Assembly (NCBI GenBank): GCA_036320915.1
Contig: JAXBDG010000005.1
Location: 1,426,001 to 1,490,000 of the forward strand
Source of the DNA: Linnemannia elongata
Taxonomy: Eukaryota > Mortierellomycota > Mortierellomycetes > Mortierellales > Mortierellaceae
Direction of reading: 5' to 3'
DNA length: 64,000 nucleotides
Both the position numbers and the translations under genes were made by a program. The notes beneath the pieces are model-generated. The model was not told the DNA's origin. It did no database searches and saw only the letters and a program-made list of their open reading frames with translations. Positions 10,062 to 20,832 of this stretch are shown here, piece by piece. Each line of letters starts with the position of its first letter. Position 1 is the first letter of the stretch.

Positions 10062-12440
10062 CTATGAGGGTACTTGACCCTGTCGTACGGAACCCATGGC
10101 AAGCGCGTCTGCGATCGCAGATCCACCATTGCTACGAGGCATGGACGACGCCACCGTCTTTTGATCGGGTCCAAAGCCAGAGAGGATCCAGTCGAGCGAG
10201 ACGCGGAGCTGGTCAAACTTGACCTGAATCTCGAGGTTGGCTTTACAAGGGGCTGAGAGGCAGAACAAGCAGCGTTTGCTTTCTGTGACCCGGGCACCGT
10301 AGTCAACTTCAAGGTGAGTTGATCCTGCGGTTGTTAGTGGCGTCCTGGCTGCCTTCTTCTAATGTATTTATTTTTTTTGAAAGAGAGGTTGTGAAGGATT
10401 GTGTCAGTAATACTTGTATCATTGGAAATGTGTATTGACCCAAGCGGACGAGGGAAAAGGATGAATCTTTCAACGGCTTACGGATTTGGAATCGGAGGAA
10501 GGGGAAGAAGAAGAAGAGGCAGCGGCGACATCGGTCATGAGCTGATCATGGTGCAGACACAAGAACCGATGATGATGCCCTGGAGGGTTGTGAGGTCTCG
10601 TCGAAGACAGGTACATATGATGCTTATGGATCTTTGTATATCCCCCATCCGCACCCCTGCTTTTGTTATAAGAAGAGGGCGACACGTCCTCCATATTTTC
10701 ATCCTGGGTCAAGTTGTTGTTGTTGTTGTTGTTGTTGGTCAGAGTTCTACCATTGGAGGGGTGGGAGGAGGAGGAGGATCCCTGATGAAAGTCGAAGGCG
10801 CTAGAGGCGCCGACCCAGGGCATGTGAACCATTGACTCCTGGGTCATACTAGAATATAAACCACCACCCCACCATCGTCCAGCAGTCTGTCGATCCTCGG
10901 GCCAGTCGCCATGCTTGATCCCGATGACGCTATAATGTTCTCCGCCGTGGCTAGTGACGTTTGTCCAGTATGGGGTTGGAGGGGCGGCGGTAGTGATTGA
11001 AGAGGATGGTGGTTGTCTTGAAGGAGAAGGTGGCGTTGACGAGAATGAGGAGGAAGAAGAGGAGGAAGAAGAGATAGAAGCGAGGGAGGGGGAACGCGAG
11101 TGAGGCCTATTGAACTGGTTGGCGAAGGAGTAGCTGGTGCTGTTTAAACTGTCGGCGTTGGCTTGTCTGGAACCTGGGAATCGGGGGCGGCCTGTTGTGT
11201 AGTCGAAGAGGTCTAGTCCTGTTGAGTAGGTTGTCTCTGAACCAGTGGTTGTTGTGCCTCCTGTGGTAACGAATCTACTAGTACTCCGGGGATCATTGAT
11301 ATTGATAGTGTTGTTAAGAGTCCTGGCATCCTGACCACCACCAGGCAACTCTGACGGGGTGCTTAAAGAAGTAGCGTCTCCAAAAGACCCCGAGGCAGCA
11401 AATGTCGACGGGAGATTCCAAGAATTGGTATTGAACTTCAGACAATCCCCAACTTCGGGGTAAATGGGTGAGAAGACGAGCTGCTCCTTGAGACGATCAA
11501 TCCCTGTGCATACAAAATGGACGGACTGACGATCTTGCCAACTGGTTGGAGTGTGGTCGTGGTAAGGGAATAAGAAGAGAGCAATGTTCCCGGGGGCGAC
11601 ATAACTTGCGGTAGGGTGGTATTGCGAGGTTGAAGGAGGCGCATGGGACTGGTGGTTGTGTGCTGATGTATCTGATTGCTGAGAGGTTGATACTGGTCGA
11701 GATGGTTGGACATGGTAGCTGTGGGCTTGGTGGTGAATATGGAGATCTGTCTGGTGGTGCTGGGACATGTCTTCGGTTGATTGATGCTGGTACAGATGAT
11801 GGTGGAGCTGGTGTTGTGGATGATCCTGCGGTTGGAGGTGCAAGTTGTGGTGGCTCACAGGGGATACTGTTGTTGGGAGGAGGGTGTTGGGGTTGTTGAT
11901 GAGATGGTGATAGGGTAACGGTGGGAGACCACTCGAACCGTGTTGTCCAGCTCCTCCTCCTCCTCCTCTTGAAGTAGAGGAACCTCCCGAGGGTCGTTGC
12001 CAAAGCGGCTGTTGCTGGTTACGACGGCACTGCGGACAGTGCTGTCGTTGACAGCCCATGGCTTGCCCACCAAGTTTGTCGAGCATGATAGTCCGTGCAA
12101 AGACTCGAAAGTGGCGCGAGACTCGTTGACAGACGAGGAGATTTTGAATCGAGAGATAACCAAAGACAGCGATCGTTATCTCGGGGGGAAGTCTGAATTC
12201 GGTACTATCCTTTTCCTCTACATTGGTTGTTGTTGAAGCTGGATTTGTTGCCATGACCCTCATCCTGTCATTGCTGGCGTAGAGGACCGTACTACAGCTA
12301 CAGCTACTGCTTGAAGTGTTGTGAATGGACACGGTGGAACCTTGGGGTTCGGTGTTGTTGGGGTCGTCCATGATGATGTCGGACTTGTCGCGTTGAGTTG
12401 CAAGTGCCGACACACTTTCGTCATGATTCTTTGTATCCAT
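10062..12440 (-). CDS. F-box protein with long low-complexity region, 751 aa
   Basis: Two exons, 12440-10482 and 10358-10062, with a 123-base intron and phase 0 junction. An F-box lies at about residues 82-120 (EFRLPPEITIAVFGYLSIQN, then a Cys/Arg-rich helix), which would bind Skp1 in an SCF ubiquitin ligase. It is followed by a Cys-rich patch (CQRQHCPQC) and then several hundred residues rich in His, Gln, Ser and Asn, including an Asn run encoded by a GTT/AAC repeat at 10712-10737. Exon 2 adds a non-repetitive C-terminal segment (HLEVDYGARVTESKRC, LDWILSGFGP) that looks structured and may be the substrate-binding part. The acceptor at 10359 was chosen because it alone keeps this frame open; the nearer CAG shifts into a nonsense-like frame. 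The substrate is unknown. Confidence 0.75.
10712..10737. repeat. Coding trinucleotide repeat (GTT/AAC)
   Basis: About eight tandem GTT units (AAC in sense) encode an Asn run in the F-box protein. Its length is likely to vary between strains. Confidence 0.9.
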
Positions 12441-13092
12441 TGTGCAAGGGCTAGTAGGAAAAAGAAAGAGAAAGAGTTGTCAACGAAAGAAAAAAAAAGA
12501 AATGAATAAAGCCAGGTGGATGACTGGGCGGAATAATTTTTCGTCATGTCGAGTGAAGGTGAAACATGTAAAAAAAAAAAAAAAAAAAAAAAAAGGTATC
12601 AGCGATCAGATCGCGGTCACCTATGAATGATGATCAGTGACTGTGGCTGTGCGATATGTGGCAAGTGGGTAAGGTCCCAATCTTGCTACCCATCAGGCAA
12701 ATGAAGTGTTTGATGGTAACATTCGCGTTTCAGCCACTCGTGAGTTATAATCGACCGATGTCACAAAACCAAACAAACACTTCGATCGACTTGAAATACG
12801 GAAACACAAGGTGTTCTTGAACGTTATGCACGTTTGGCGTTGACGTTGGAGACACAATCAATCAACTGGTGTTTCTTTTTTTGTGCCCAGTTTCTTATTG
12901 TTATTTTACACAGAGAATGGATAAAGGAGGTCACACGGTCAACTTCCTTTGCTCACTTACTCGATCACTTTATTCTTTGCTTTATGATTACTGCCAAACT
13001 CAAAACTAACTAGACGAAACACACAAAAAAACGCAAAAAGTAAACAAAGAAAGGGCAACTCTTGGTGGGTATCACGCCCTTCGGCGAAAACT
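12441..13092. other. Intergenic region with A25 run
   Basis: This is the leader/promoter side of the F-box gene and the 3' flank of the Mpo1-like gene. An A25 run at 12570-12594 is followed by ggtatc. No coding signal is seen. Confidence 0.6.
12570..12594. repeat. A25 homopolymer
   Basis: A 25-base A run in the 5' flank of the minus-strand F-box gene, followed directly by ggta. Confidence 0.95.
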
Positions 13093-13725
13093 TTACTGAT
13101 GCTTCTTCTTGGCTTCGAGAGCTTTCCTGGCGCGGAAAGCTGCAATGTCAGCCTTGACAAGGACATCGAGCTCCCTCTTCAGCTGAGGACGGTAACCGAG
13201 GAAGAAAAGGAACTCCCAAAGGACAAAGTAAGGTCCAAGGACAGCAGCCTGGACGACGCTCTCCGTCAACTTGGGTGCGCGCTTCTCAAAGACTCCGTGA
13301 CCGACAAACTGAGCAATCCAGGACAAGATGTGGACATAGGCCGCGATTTTATTGGCCTTGGGGTTAGTAGCAAGGAAATGGGTCGCATGCTTGGCCGCGC
13401 CCAGGAAGATAGGGACACTTAACAATCCTGTTGGTCGATCGAGTGCTGTGAAGTAGGTGACATATCCAGTCATCAGGATCATGGAGAGGTTGGGGACTGC
13501 AAATTTGAACAGCTTTGAGAGAGCCACGGGGATAGTGGCACCTGAGGCAACTGCTGCAGCGGAGGGGGAGGCAATCAGAGGGCCGGTGTTGGCACCCCAG
13601 ACAAGAGCGGACCATACGATGAGAGGAATGCAGGTCAAGTGGATGCCAACGTTTACAGGGTGGTCGTGGTGGGATGCGTACTGCAGCATCTGGTATTTGA
13701 GGTCGAGGAGCTTGGAATGAGACAT
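13093..13725 (-). CDS. Mpo1-like dioxygenase (DUF962 family), 210 aa
   Basis: A single-exon gene. It matches the DUF962/Mpo1 (yeast YGL010w) family: an N-terminal YASHHDHPVNVGIHLTCIP block and a second conserved block WIAQFVGHGVFEKRAPKL near the middle, separated by hydrophobic helices. The His residues in these blocks are the expected Fe(II) ligands. Family members sit in the ER membrane and act as Fe(II)-dependent dioxygenases that shorten 2-hydroxy fatty acids by alpha-oxidation in phytosphingosine breakdown. Three to four membrane segments are visible (IPLIVWSALVWG, LSMILMTGYVTYF, AAYVHILSWIAQF, FVLWEFLFFLGY). The Lys-rich C terminus ends KKKHQ, near an ER-retrieval type signal but not exact. 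The length suits the family. Start at 13725, first ATG of the frame. Confidence 0.88.
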   Translation of the reverse strand: MSHSKLLDLKYQMLQYASHHDHPVNVGIHLTCIPLIVWSALVWGANTGPLIASPSAAAVASGATIPVALSKLFKFAVPNLSMILMTGYVTYFTALDRPTGLLSVPIFLGAAKHATHFLATNPKANKIAAYVHILSWIAQFVGHGVFEKRAPKLTESVVQAAVLGPYFVLWEFLFFLGYRPQLKRELDVLVKADIAAFRARKALEAKKKHQ

Positions 13726-14384
13726 GGTGGGCGAGTTCGTTGGTGGTGGTGGTGGCGGATTAGCTAGTCGTGGGTGGATAAAGAAATTAGAAAAGAAAGG
13801 AGGGAAAAGCGTTAATTACAAACTGCAGGGCTTATTGAGAAAAGGAAGCGAGCGCTCAGGCTACAAATTTCCAACTTTTTTTCCGTGCCGACGGAGACGA
13901 ATATCATTTGATGTTCTTAGTGTATGTTCATCAGCAGCAGCCCATCAACAGAAAGTCGGAAGGGATAATCGTTAGCCTAGCCTATTAGTTTCTTATCGCT
14001 AGTGATGCTTAGGGCTACTTATGGTCGTCCTTGTACGCTTCCGGTGCGCGCGTTAGACTCTAAGCTTATGAGACAAACGAACGCGTCAAACATGCCTGTG
14101 CCACTAGATAAAACGATCATATATCTCCATTGATCGTCCCTGAATGTGAACGGCACTCAACCTAGCTTTGGCATGTCACGTTTCACTGCCAGTGCCATGT
14201 AAGGTTCGCAACCGTTGCACCCTCACTTTGCTCATCCATTTCGCCCTTCCGTTTCTCCCATTGTTCACGCTTTTACTCACAACTAACCTCCCTTCCCTAT
14301 CACACCATCTCGACGTGTTACTCTCTCCTCTCATTACACATTCCCACGTTCGCCCTCTCCAGCCATCCAACAAGAAGACGTTTT
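13726..14384. other. Intergenic region
   Basis: Promoter side of the Mpo1-like gene and 5' flank of the Sel1 relic. It includes a GT-rich tract (13735-13760). No conserved frame or RNA gene is recognised. Confidence 0.55.
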
Positions 14385-15363
14385 TTCAGGAACAGCTTCA
14401 GGGCCAAGGGTTTATCAGCAAGTGCAATCAAGCCGACGTTGTTTATGTCGATGTCTACGAGGACCCAGACACTGAGAAGTTGTTTGTTCTCTGAGATGAT
14501 ACTCTACATGTCTTTGATGATGTATTTCATGTGTGATATCAGCCCAAGGCGCTTCCTTTCCTGATAGGAGGTGACCTCAACCCGTATGTGAACAATGGAT
14601 ATAGGGTTGGTGTTGTCGAAAGTACATTATTTGCCCTTTCATACACAAAACGCTAACCTTCATTTTCTCTTTATCTTCGCATGCTCCATATTTTGAAGCC
14701 GTTTCAGATTGCTGCGAGGCTGGATGTGATGTTGGATGAGGTTGTGGATGAAGAAATGGATCCAACAGCGGTTTTCAATACACAACCATCGGTGCTCAGG
14801 CATATTGAGCTACAGGCGGCATGGTATCCGAAATACAACGCATTCTCAACTTTACCCTCTCACCAGCTACCTCGCACTCCACCTTCGAATATCGTCTTCC
14901 ACAGCAAACCCAAGATTCAATTTCGACCGCTCCATCAACAACCGCCACCCTTCCACGTCCACTGCTGGATATGCTCCTCAATTGAACGCCAAACAGCGCG
15001 CTCTCAAGGGTGCCAAGAAAGCCATGAGGAATGCTATGGCACATGTCGATCTGAAAGCCCTACACGATAAAAGGGATTGCCTGCCGCAGGACGTTTTCCA
15101 AGGCGTGCTTCTTAAGGAGCCGCGGCCAAGGACACGCCGAGGCGCAGTTCAACATTGGTGATGTGTAAAGAGACGGTCAAGGCGCACCTCAGGATTGTAC
15201 TCAAGCGATGTTCTGGTACCTCAAGGCGACCAACCAAAGACATGCCGATGCGCAGGATAGCATGGGATTGTTTCATCATAATGGCCATGGTGGATATCAC
15301 GACATTCACGAAGCCATATACTGGTATAAACTGACTGCTAAACAAGGATATTTCTGGCTTTAG
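14385..15363 (+). pseudogene. Decayed Sel1-repeat protein gene
   Basis: The 3' part reads as Sel1-type (TPR-like) repeats: GQGHAEAQFNIGDV, stop, then DGQGAPQD, AMFWYLKATNQ, HADAQDSMGLFHHNG and EAIYWYKLTAKQG, ending at TAG 15361-15363. The 5' part reads VVYVDVYEDPDTEKLFVL, stop, DDTLHVFDDVFHV, stop, YQPKALPFLIGGDLNP in one frame, resembling the N-terminal region of fungal Sel1-repeat proteins in which Trp would be expected at both stop positions (TGG to TGA). A third stop (TAA) replaces an expected Tyr in GDVYRDG. The segment PFQIAARLDVMLDEVV (~14699-14746) appears to continue the N-terminal region after a degraded intron. The middle (14800-15080) is poorly preserved. Sel1 proteins serve as adaptors; this copy cannot make a full product. 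It was judged from sequence pattern only. Confidence 0.7.
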
Positions 15364-15543
15364 ACATGCCCACCTTTAGAAATGCGCATTTCTTTATCTT
15401 TCTTCTTCACTACACTGGACGGAACGATAGTTGATGGGTGATCAATGTGTTAACAACCAACAATTTTATTTTCCTGAGAACTTGATCCGTGTATCACCAA
15501 CAACGCTCAACCAGACTAACGCCTTAACAGAAACTCCCAATCC

Positions 15544-17805
15544 TCACTCTTCAATAGCGAAATGGCGAACTGCAGAAGGAGCATCACGGGTCTCAGAAAT
15601 AGACCGCCGATCAGCCTCAAAGATAGCCGCACAGTACTCTGCAAGCGGCTTGGTACACCACCTCGTCGGGTTACTCATCCCTTCAAACCATCCCAAATGC
15701 CCTCCATGTGCCGTAGTCGCCATCAATCCATATGGGTTGGCGCAAACCTCATCCCTCGGCAAGATCTCGTCGACAGCAATCGGATCATCCTGGGCGTTCA
15801 AACACAAGAACGGCCGCTTGATGGCCAAAATCCGGTTGGCGGAGGATGCCGCACGGTAGTATTGGGAGACGGTCTCGTAGCCGTAGACTTTTCGGGTGAC
15901 TTGGTCGTCGAATTGGCGCATACGGACGACCTCGGAGCGGACGGTGTCGAGGTCGATGATGTTGGTGTTCTTGAAGGCATCGGCGTGGTCGAGGAGGACT
16001 TTTTTGAGGTTACCGCCCATTGCTGGGGCGTAAACCTTCCGAGTGAACCAGCCGCGCTCAATCGCCAAACACGATCTATTTGACGATAGGAAGCCAAAAA
16101 TAAGATACGTGGGTGGTTAGCATGTGTAAAAAGTAAGCGCATTGACATTAAACGTAGCATCAAAAAAGGGGAAAATGAAAGATGTCCTTACCCGAGCATA
16201 TCAAATGGATTGCCAACAGACATAGCAGCCAAGAACTCGCACCGATCACCCTCCTCGCCCATGTAATTCATCAGAATATTAGATCCCAAACTAAACCCAA
16301 CACCCATCATCTTGGACTCTGGCAGGGTCTTTCTCAAGTGCTTGACAACCATCCTGATATCCTCCGTGTAACCACCAGAAAAGAGCTGAGGCGATGTGAC
16401 TTGGGTGTTGGCACATCCACGAGCATTGAAAACAACACAGCGATAGCCGTAGACCTTGGTGACGTGGTCGACGAGAGCGCGGATGTAGGATTCGTAACTG
16501 CCTCCGGTCAATCCGTGGAGGAGGACTAGAGTGGGAGTGCTGTCTGCTGGGAGTTGTTTGAGAGAGGGTGCCCAGTCGATCGAGACCGTTCCACCGTCGG
16601 GAGTTGATAGCAGCTCACTAAGTAAAGCACACAAGGATGCGCGAATATACAGGGGGGTGGGTTAGCGTTCCTTTTCTACTTTTGTGAAGGGAGAAGAGGG
16701 AGATGGTATGCGTCTATGCTTATGAAAGATCGAATCGCATCGTAAGCTTGTTTAGTGTGGTCTGAACTGCAAAAACAAAACAGCGACAAAGGATGGGCTC
16801 ATGTCGCATAAGCGAACAAACAAACGGCAAACAAAAAAAAAGCGGGTCCATCCCAGAAACGGCGTGCACAGACAAAGTTAAACACAAAACACAAACAAAG
16901 CAAACAGAAGCACAGAATTGTAGAAACGCAAAACTTTTTTTTTTCTTTTAAAAAGGAGAAGGCGGACATTGGACAATTGGAGTGAAAAGGGAAAGGAGAG
17001 ACTGGGAGACTGAAAAGCAACCAACAGTTGTGGTCCATGGTGGGATGAGAAAGAGGGGGGGGGGGGAAGGGGGAGAGTCCCATCATCTACATTTCTATTT
17101 CTTTTAACCCCCTATTTTCTTCCTCCTTGTATCGCCCTACCACTCACCATGCATGCCCGTTCAGTAGAGACTTTAGACATCGTCTTTTCACGCAAGAATC
17201 TTCTTTGGATTCCTCCCCCTTTCTTTTCATTTCGACCACTCGACCTCTCCTCCTCTCAACCGTTCACTGAACACCAAAAGAAGGGACAAAAAAAATTCCT
17301 TTCAATGCTCATCCATCCTCCTCGCGTTAAGTTGGGGCAAAGCGTCGAGAATCACAAGCATTGAACACATCCACTGAACGAAATAAGTCCCTCCCGAACC
17401 AGAAACACCAGAAACAACTTACCGATGATAGTCAATCTGATAAAGGTCCTTGAATTCCTTCATCGCCGAACAGGCGGTCTGCAAATGTCCATTCGCCAAC
17501 CAAGGTGTAGGTCTGTACACCGCCCCAGGTCCAAACAACGAGGGGCATTTCTTCTTGATGTACTCGACCAGGTCTTCGCGTTTTGTGGTATCGGTCTTGG
17601 AGTCGTAGGTGGTGATTGATACGGGGCTCTTGTTGTGGATCAGGATGACGGGGGAGACGGCGTAGGCGTGGTAGAGCGAGAACAGGACGATGGGTAAGGC
17701 GGCAGTGATGGTTATGAGGGGGACGACTATTGAGGGTGGGGTGTCTTGGAGGGTTGACCAGAGTGCCAAGGGACCGCTCTTGAATAGGTGGGTGATGTGG
17801 TCCAT
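15544..17805 (-). CDS. YheT/ABHD1-3 type alpha/beta hydrolase, 446 aa
   Basis: Three exons, 17805-17423, 16617-16192 and 16075-15544, join in phase. A membrane anchor (VVPLITITAALPIVLFSLYH) lies near residues 26-45. The hydrolase fold shows the oxyanion block LLHGLTGGS (~160-168), FNARGCA (~191-197), the nucleophile elbow GFSLGSN (Ser ~237), the acid NAQDDP (Asp ~366/367) and the base AHGGHLGW (His ~396), so the triad is complete. This is the pattern of yeast Eht1/Eeb1/Ymr210w and animal ABHD1/3, which are acyl-ester hydrolases or acyltransferases (monoacylglycerol lipase, ethyl ester synthesis) on lipid droplets or ER. The exact substrate is unknown. Intron 1 is long (805 bases). ATG 17805 is the first ATG; upstream is C/T-rich leader. 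Confidence 0.88.
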
Positions 17806-18374
17806 TATAGGAGGAAGGGAAGGGATGTGAAGAGGAAAGTGGAGAGGAGAGAGAGAGGACAAAAGAAGGTGAAGGTAACAAGAAAGAAGAAAGTAGAAAA
17901 GAAGAAAGTCAGAGTTCTTCTTTTATATACTTTGCTCACACAAACATCTGCGTCCCCCATCTCCCTTTTTGTTTTCTTTTGTTGGAAGGTAAGATTAGCG
18001 TTTGACTTTCTAACCCTTGGGATTTGTCTTGGTGGTAATCTTTTACTCTTCCTCCTCCTCTTCTTCGTTCCCTCGTGCGATGTTTCTGTAACTTCTTTCA
18101 GGGTCAGGGATGGACGATGAGCGGATTACTGGCAAACTGGATGTCTTTTTTATTTACAATTTCCCACGCTGATATACGCAGGTTGTGCGAGTAGAGAAAA
18201 AAAGGGAAAAGGGAAGAATTCAAAAGGGGTCTGGAGCATTTTGTTCAATGCTCATAACAGAAGTGTGACAATGCAAGATAGAAAAGAACTGCACGTTTGG
18301 AAAAAAAAATCATGTCGAAAGAAACCACATCAAACTAGATGGGAAGAACCGAAGCAAGGAACGAGTCTCCAAGC
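17806..18374. other. Promoter region of the hydrolase and 3' flank of the CsbD-like gene
   Basis: Purine-rich on the plus strand near the hydrolase start (a C/T-rich leader in sense), AT-rich near 18150-18330. Nothing else is recognised. Confidence 0.5.
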
Positions 18375-18665
18375 TTAGTAGGAGCGCTGGACGTCACCGA
18401 GATTATCGTTGGCTTGTCCGCGGGCTCTGAGGGATGGGTCGTTGGCGACGGTACCGGCAGCCTTCTGAGTCTCGCCTTGGATGTTGTTTCCGACTCCTTG
18501 GGCGTGGGCATGGGTCTGGGCCTTATGGTGCTGTTGGTTGATCTGGGCGTCGGTCTTCTGGGCGGCTCCAGATCCGGCCATGCGCTGGTTGTGGGTGGCG
18601 TGGCCGAGCTTCTCCTTGGCGGTTCCCACGGCCTCGTTGTAGGTGTTAGAGATCTTGCTGGTCAT
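18375..18665 (-). CDS. CsbD-like stress protein, 96 aa
   Basis: A small hydrophilic single-exon protein starting MTSKISNTYNEAVGTAKEKLG. It matches the CsbD-like pattern seen in fungal proteins annotated as mismatch and cruciform DNA recognition proteins (Hmp1-like): a short helix with NEAVGTAKEKLGHA, a central Gln/His/Ala-rich part, and a second related helix (NNIQGETQKAAGTVAND). It has no Cys and no membrane segment. Bacterial CsbD is a general-stress protein of unknown mechanism; fungal members are often strongly induced by stress. DNA binding is only an inherited annotation. It stands alone, with an ordinary promoter region upstream. Confidence 0.8.
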   Translation of the reverse strand: MTSKISNTYNEAVGTAKEKLGHATHNQRMAGSGAAQKTDAQINQQHHKAQTHAHAQGVGNNIQGETQKAAGTVANDPSLRARGQANDNLGDVQRSY

Positions 18666-19158
18666 GTTGGATAGGTTTGTGTTTGTGTCTGTAGGTAGTT
18701 GTGTGAGGGGTTGTGTGTGTGTGTTGGATTGCTGAGTTGAAGATAAAAAAAATGAGAGTCGCGGCGACCTCTTTTATACGCATTTTCAGCCATTGTGGAG
18801 AAGTGACGCGAATATTACACATTTCCAGCTGATGAAAAACTAGTCCATCTTCGACCGGCACCGAACAGGCTGTGCTTCCAATGAATGGAGGATGGACTAA
18901 CCAACTTGAGCCAGGGTCCTTAAGCATCCTTCGCACCCTATCCCTATATCATAATGACCTACAAAGAGCATCATTATGATGGTCCAGCGCCTTCACGTCC
19001 ACGTACCTTCGTACAAAACAATAAATCGTCATTCCTAAGAAACGATACGTGTATTTATTAAATATGATGGGATGCTGGAGGTGGTCGACTTAACAGCGAG
19101 GATAGGAAACTGGTTTTGTTGATGAGTGCGATGATCAGCGTGACGATCCTGAGTGGTG
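18666..19158. other. Intergenic region
   Basis: Promoter of the CsbD-like gene and 3' flank of the unknown 557-aa gene. A CA/GT-rich tract sits just upstream of the CsbD start (18700-18725). No coding signal. Confidence 0.5.
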
Positions 19159-20832
19159 TCATGCCTGGCTGTCTTCGACCCTCATTTCCAGCAATACAGA
19201 CGACGGGTGGGCTCGAGAACGCGCTTGGATCGACCGATCGTCCTCGGTGTCGAGCTTGTCTTGGGTCTCCAGCGACGCGATGTCGAGCTGCGCCAATTCG
19301 CCGTAAAACTTCATCCTAGCCGCGACAATTGCAGTTGACAACTCATCCGAAGAGTCCACGCAGGATCCAGGAGTAGTCGCTGACACGGGTGATGTTCCTG
19401 CTGCCACGACCTTATACCGTCCAGTGACTACGACTTCTTTTCTTGTATGCTCCTGAGCGGCGGCGACAGATGGTGATAGTCGTGCTGCTTTAGAGTAATG
19501 TGCCGTTTGAGTTGCTATTGGCCGTCCTGCGGCCTCGAATCCATCATCTGGTTCTTCTCGCTTCTGAGCTATTCCTTTGCCATTGCTGCTGTGGGCCGGT
19601 GCTGTTGCGGTGATGTGTCCTGAGGGATGAGGTGAAGTGCCATCCCGCTCGTGCTCCACTCGGTTAGACTGAATCGATCCGTGCTCCGAGACTAAGTCAA
19701 AGTCGATGGCCTCGTCGCCCAAAACAACCGCGCGCTTCTCGACCCAAACCGTCAAACCCTCGTCTCTGGACCGTTGCTCTGTGCTGACCTGGAGACATCC
19801 ATCGTCGCGGAAAGTGGGTGTCAGCAGAATATTAGGTCCATTGAATCCTTCCAAGAGTGCGATACCGAAGCGATTGGCGACCTCCATCTCGTATGCGACA
19901 GCTTCGACTGTCAGGATTGGCGGAGTGTAGGGGATGGTCTTGAGCTGGAGAACCAGATAGACAAAAGCGCCAGCCTCGTCTGGGTTCGAGGGCACGGGTG
20001 AAAAAGGGTTGTCAAGCGAGAATCGGCCGAGATGGTTGGGATGCAAAAGAGTCGAGGGAGAGGGAGGAATAGAGGATGGTGTGCCCTCCTCTGGGTGGTC
20101 TAGACTAATAGGGTTCATGGCTGAGTTACCGACGTGGCTAGGCGAAGGTTCCCCATCCATAGCTGTTCCTGTTACGTCCTGGTTATGCTGCTGGTGCTCC
20201 TCCTGGTCCAAACGGGCATAGTTCATGTAGAGCGGCCTGACCTCGATAAAAAGCCATGCCGTCTTTCCTGAAGGCGACAATGCGTGGGCATACTCCCCGC
20301 CCGGCTCCAGCACATATCCTTGGTTCGACGACCATTCCGAGGGCGGTTCATCCTGGGCCAGGGCCTGCTTGGCCAATTGCCTCGTCGCATAGATTCCCCG
20401 TGTCGTCGAGCGTCGCTTGCCCCCCGAGGCGTCCTTGATGGTCCTCTGGAGAATATAGGCGTTGGGTCCCTTTCCGGCACGCTTGGCGATGGCCTTGGAG
20501 GTAAAGTCGAGGATGCCCTCCCATGTGTGTCGCTCAATCCAGACGTGGAATCGGTCGCCATTGATCTGGGCCGAGACCTTAGCGAGCTCGGGTCGTTGTG
20601 GTGAGGCTCCGATTTCGTAGAGAGTGAATTGATCCCGAGGCCAAGTCCTGAGGAGGTAATCGTGGCAGGCGGCGTTGGCGTCGTTGGCAGTGGTGTAGAC
20701 GGAGCGGATCTCGCGTTTGGAGACACCGTCGCCCCAGAACTGTTCGAGGATGAGTTGGTAGACAAACTCGAACGGAGGCACGGAGGGGCCTTGCTGGACA
20801 GGCACATGGGCCAGTTGTCCGTGGTTGTCCAT
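19159..20832 (-). CDS. Unknown 557-aa protein
   Basis: A long single-exon frame with start MDNHGQLAHVPVQQG. The N-terminal ~230 residues look globular and non-repetitive (FEFVYQLILEQFWGDGVSKR, FHVWIERHTWEGILDFTSKA, TAWLFIEVRPLYMNYARL), with many Trp and aromatic residues. A Pro/Ser-rich linker follows, then a second folded stretch (VYLVLQLKTIPYTPPILTVE, RFGIALLEGFNGPNILLTP, LTVWVEKRAVVLGDE) that somewhat mirrors the first, which also has a VWIE strand. The C-terminal ~170 residues are polar and probably disordered. No signal peptide or membrane helix is seen. I do not recognise a family; the strong codon regularity over 1.67 kb supports a real gene. Confidence 0.75.
   Translation of the reverse strand: MDNHGQLAHVPVQQGPSVPPFEFVYQLILEQFWGDGVSKREIRSVYTTANDANAACHDYLLRTWPRDQFTLYEIGASPQRPELAKVSAQINGDRFHVWIERHTWEGILDFTSKAIAKRAGKGPNAYILQRTIKDASGGKRRSTTRGIYATRQLAKQALAQDEPPSEWSSNQGYVLEPGGEYAHALSPSGKTAWLFIEVRPLYMNYARLDQEEHQQHNQDVTGTAMDGEPSPSHVGNSAMNPISLDHPEEGTPSSIPPSPSTLLHPNHLGRFSLDNPFSPVPSNPDEAGAFVYLVLQLKTIPYTPPILTVEAVAYEMEVANRFGIALLEGFNGPNILLTPTFRDDGCLQVSTEQRSRDEGLTVWVEKRAVVLGDEAIDFDLVSEHGSIQSNRVEHERDGTSPHPSGHITATAPAHSSNGKGIAQKREEPDDGFEAAGRPIATQTAHYSKAARLSPSVAAAQEHTRKEVVVTGRYKVVAAGTSPVSATTPGSCVDSSDELSTAIVAARMKFYGELAQLDIASLETQDKLDTEDDRSIQARSRAHPSSVLLEMRVEDSQA

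Noticed and set aside
9986..10312. Alternative last frame of the 10062-12440 F-box gene through the nearer CAG acceptor
   Set aside because: That frame reads as Arg/Ser-rich shadow sequence, while the acceptor at 10359 keeps a balanced, structured-looking frame ending at 10062.
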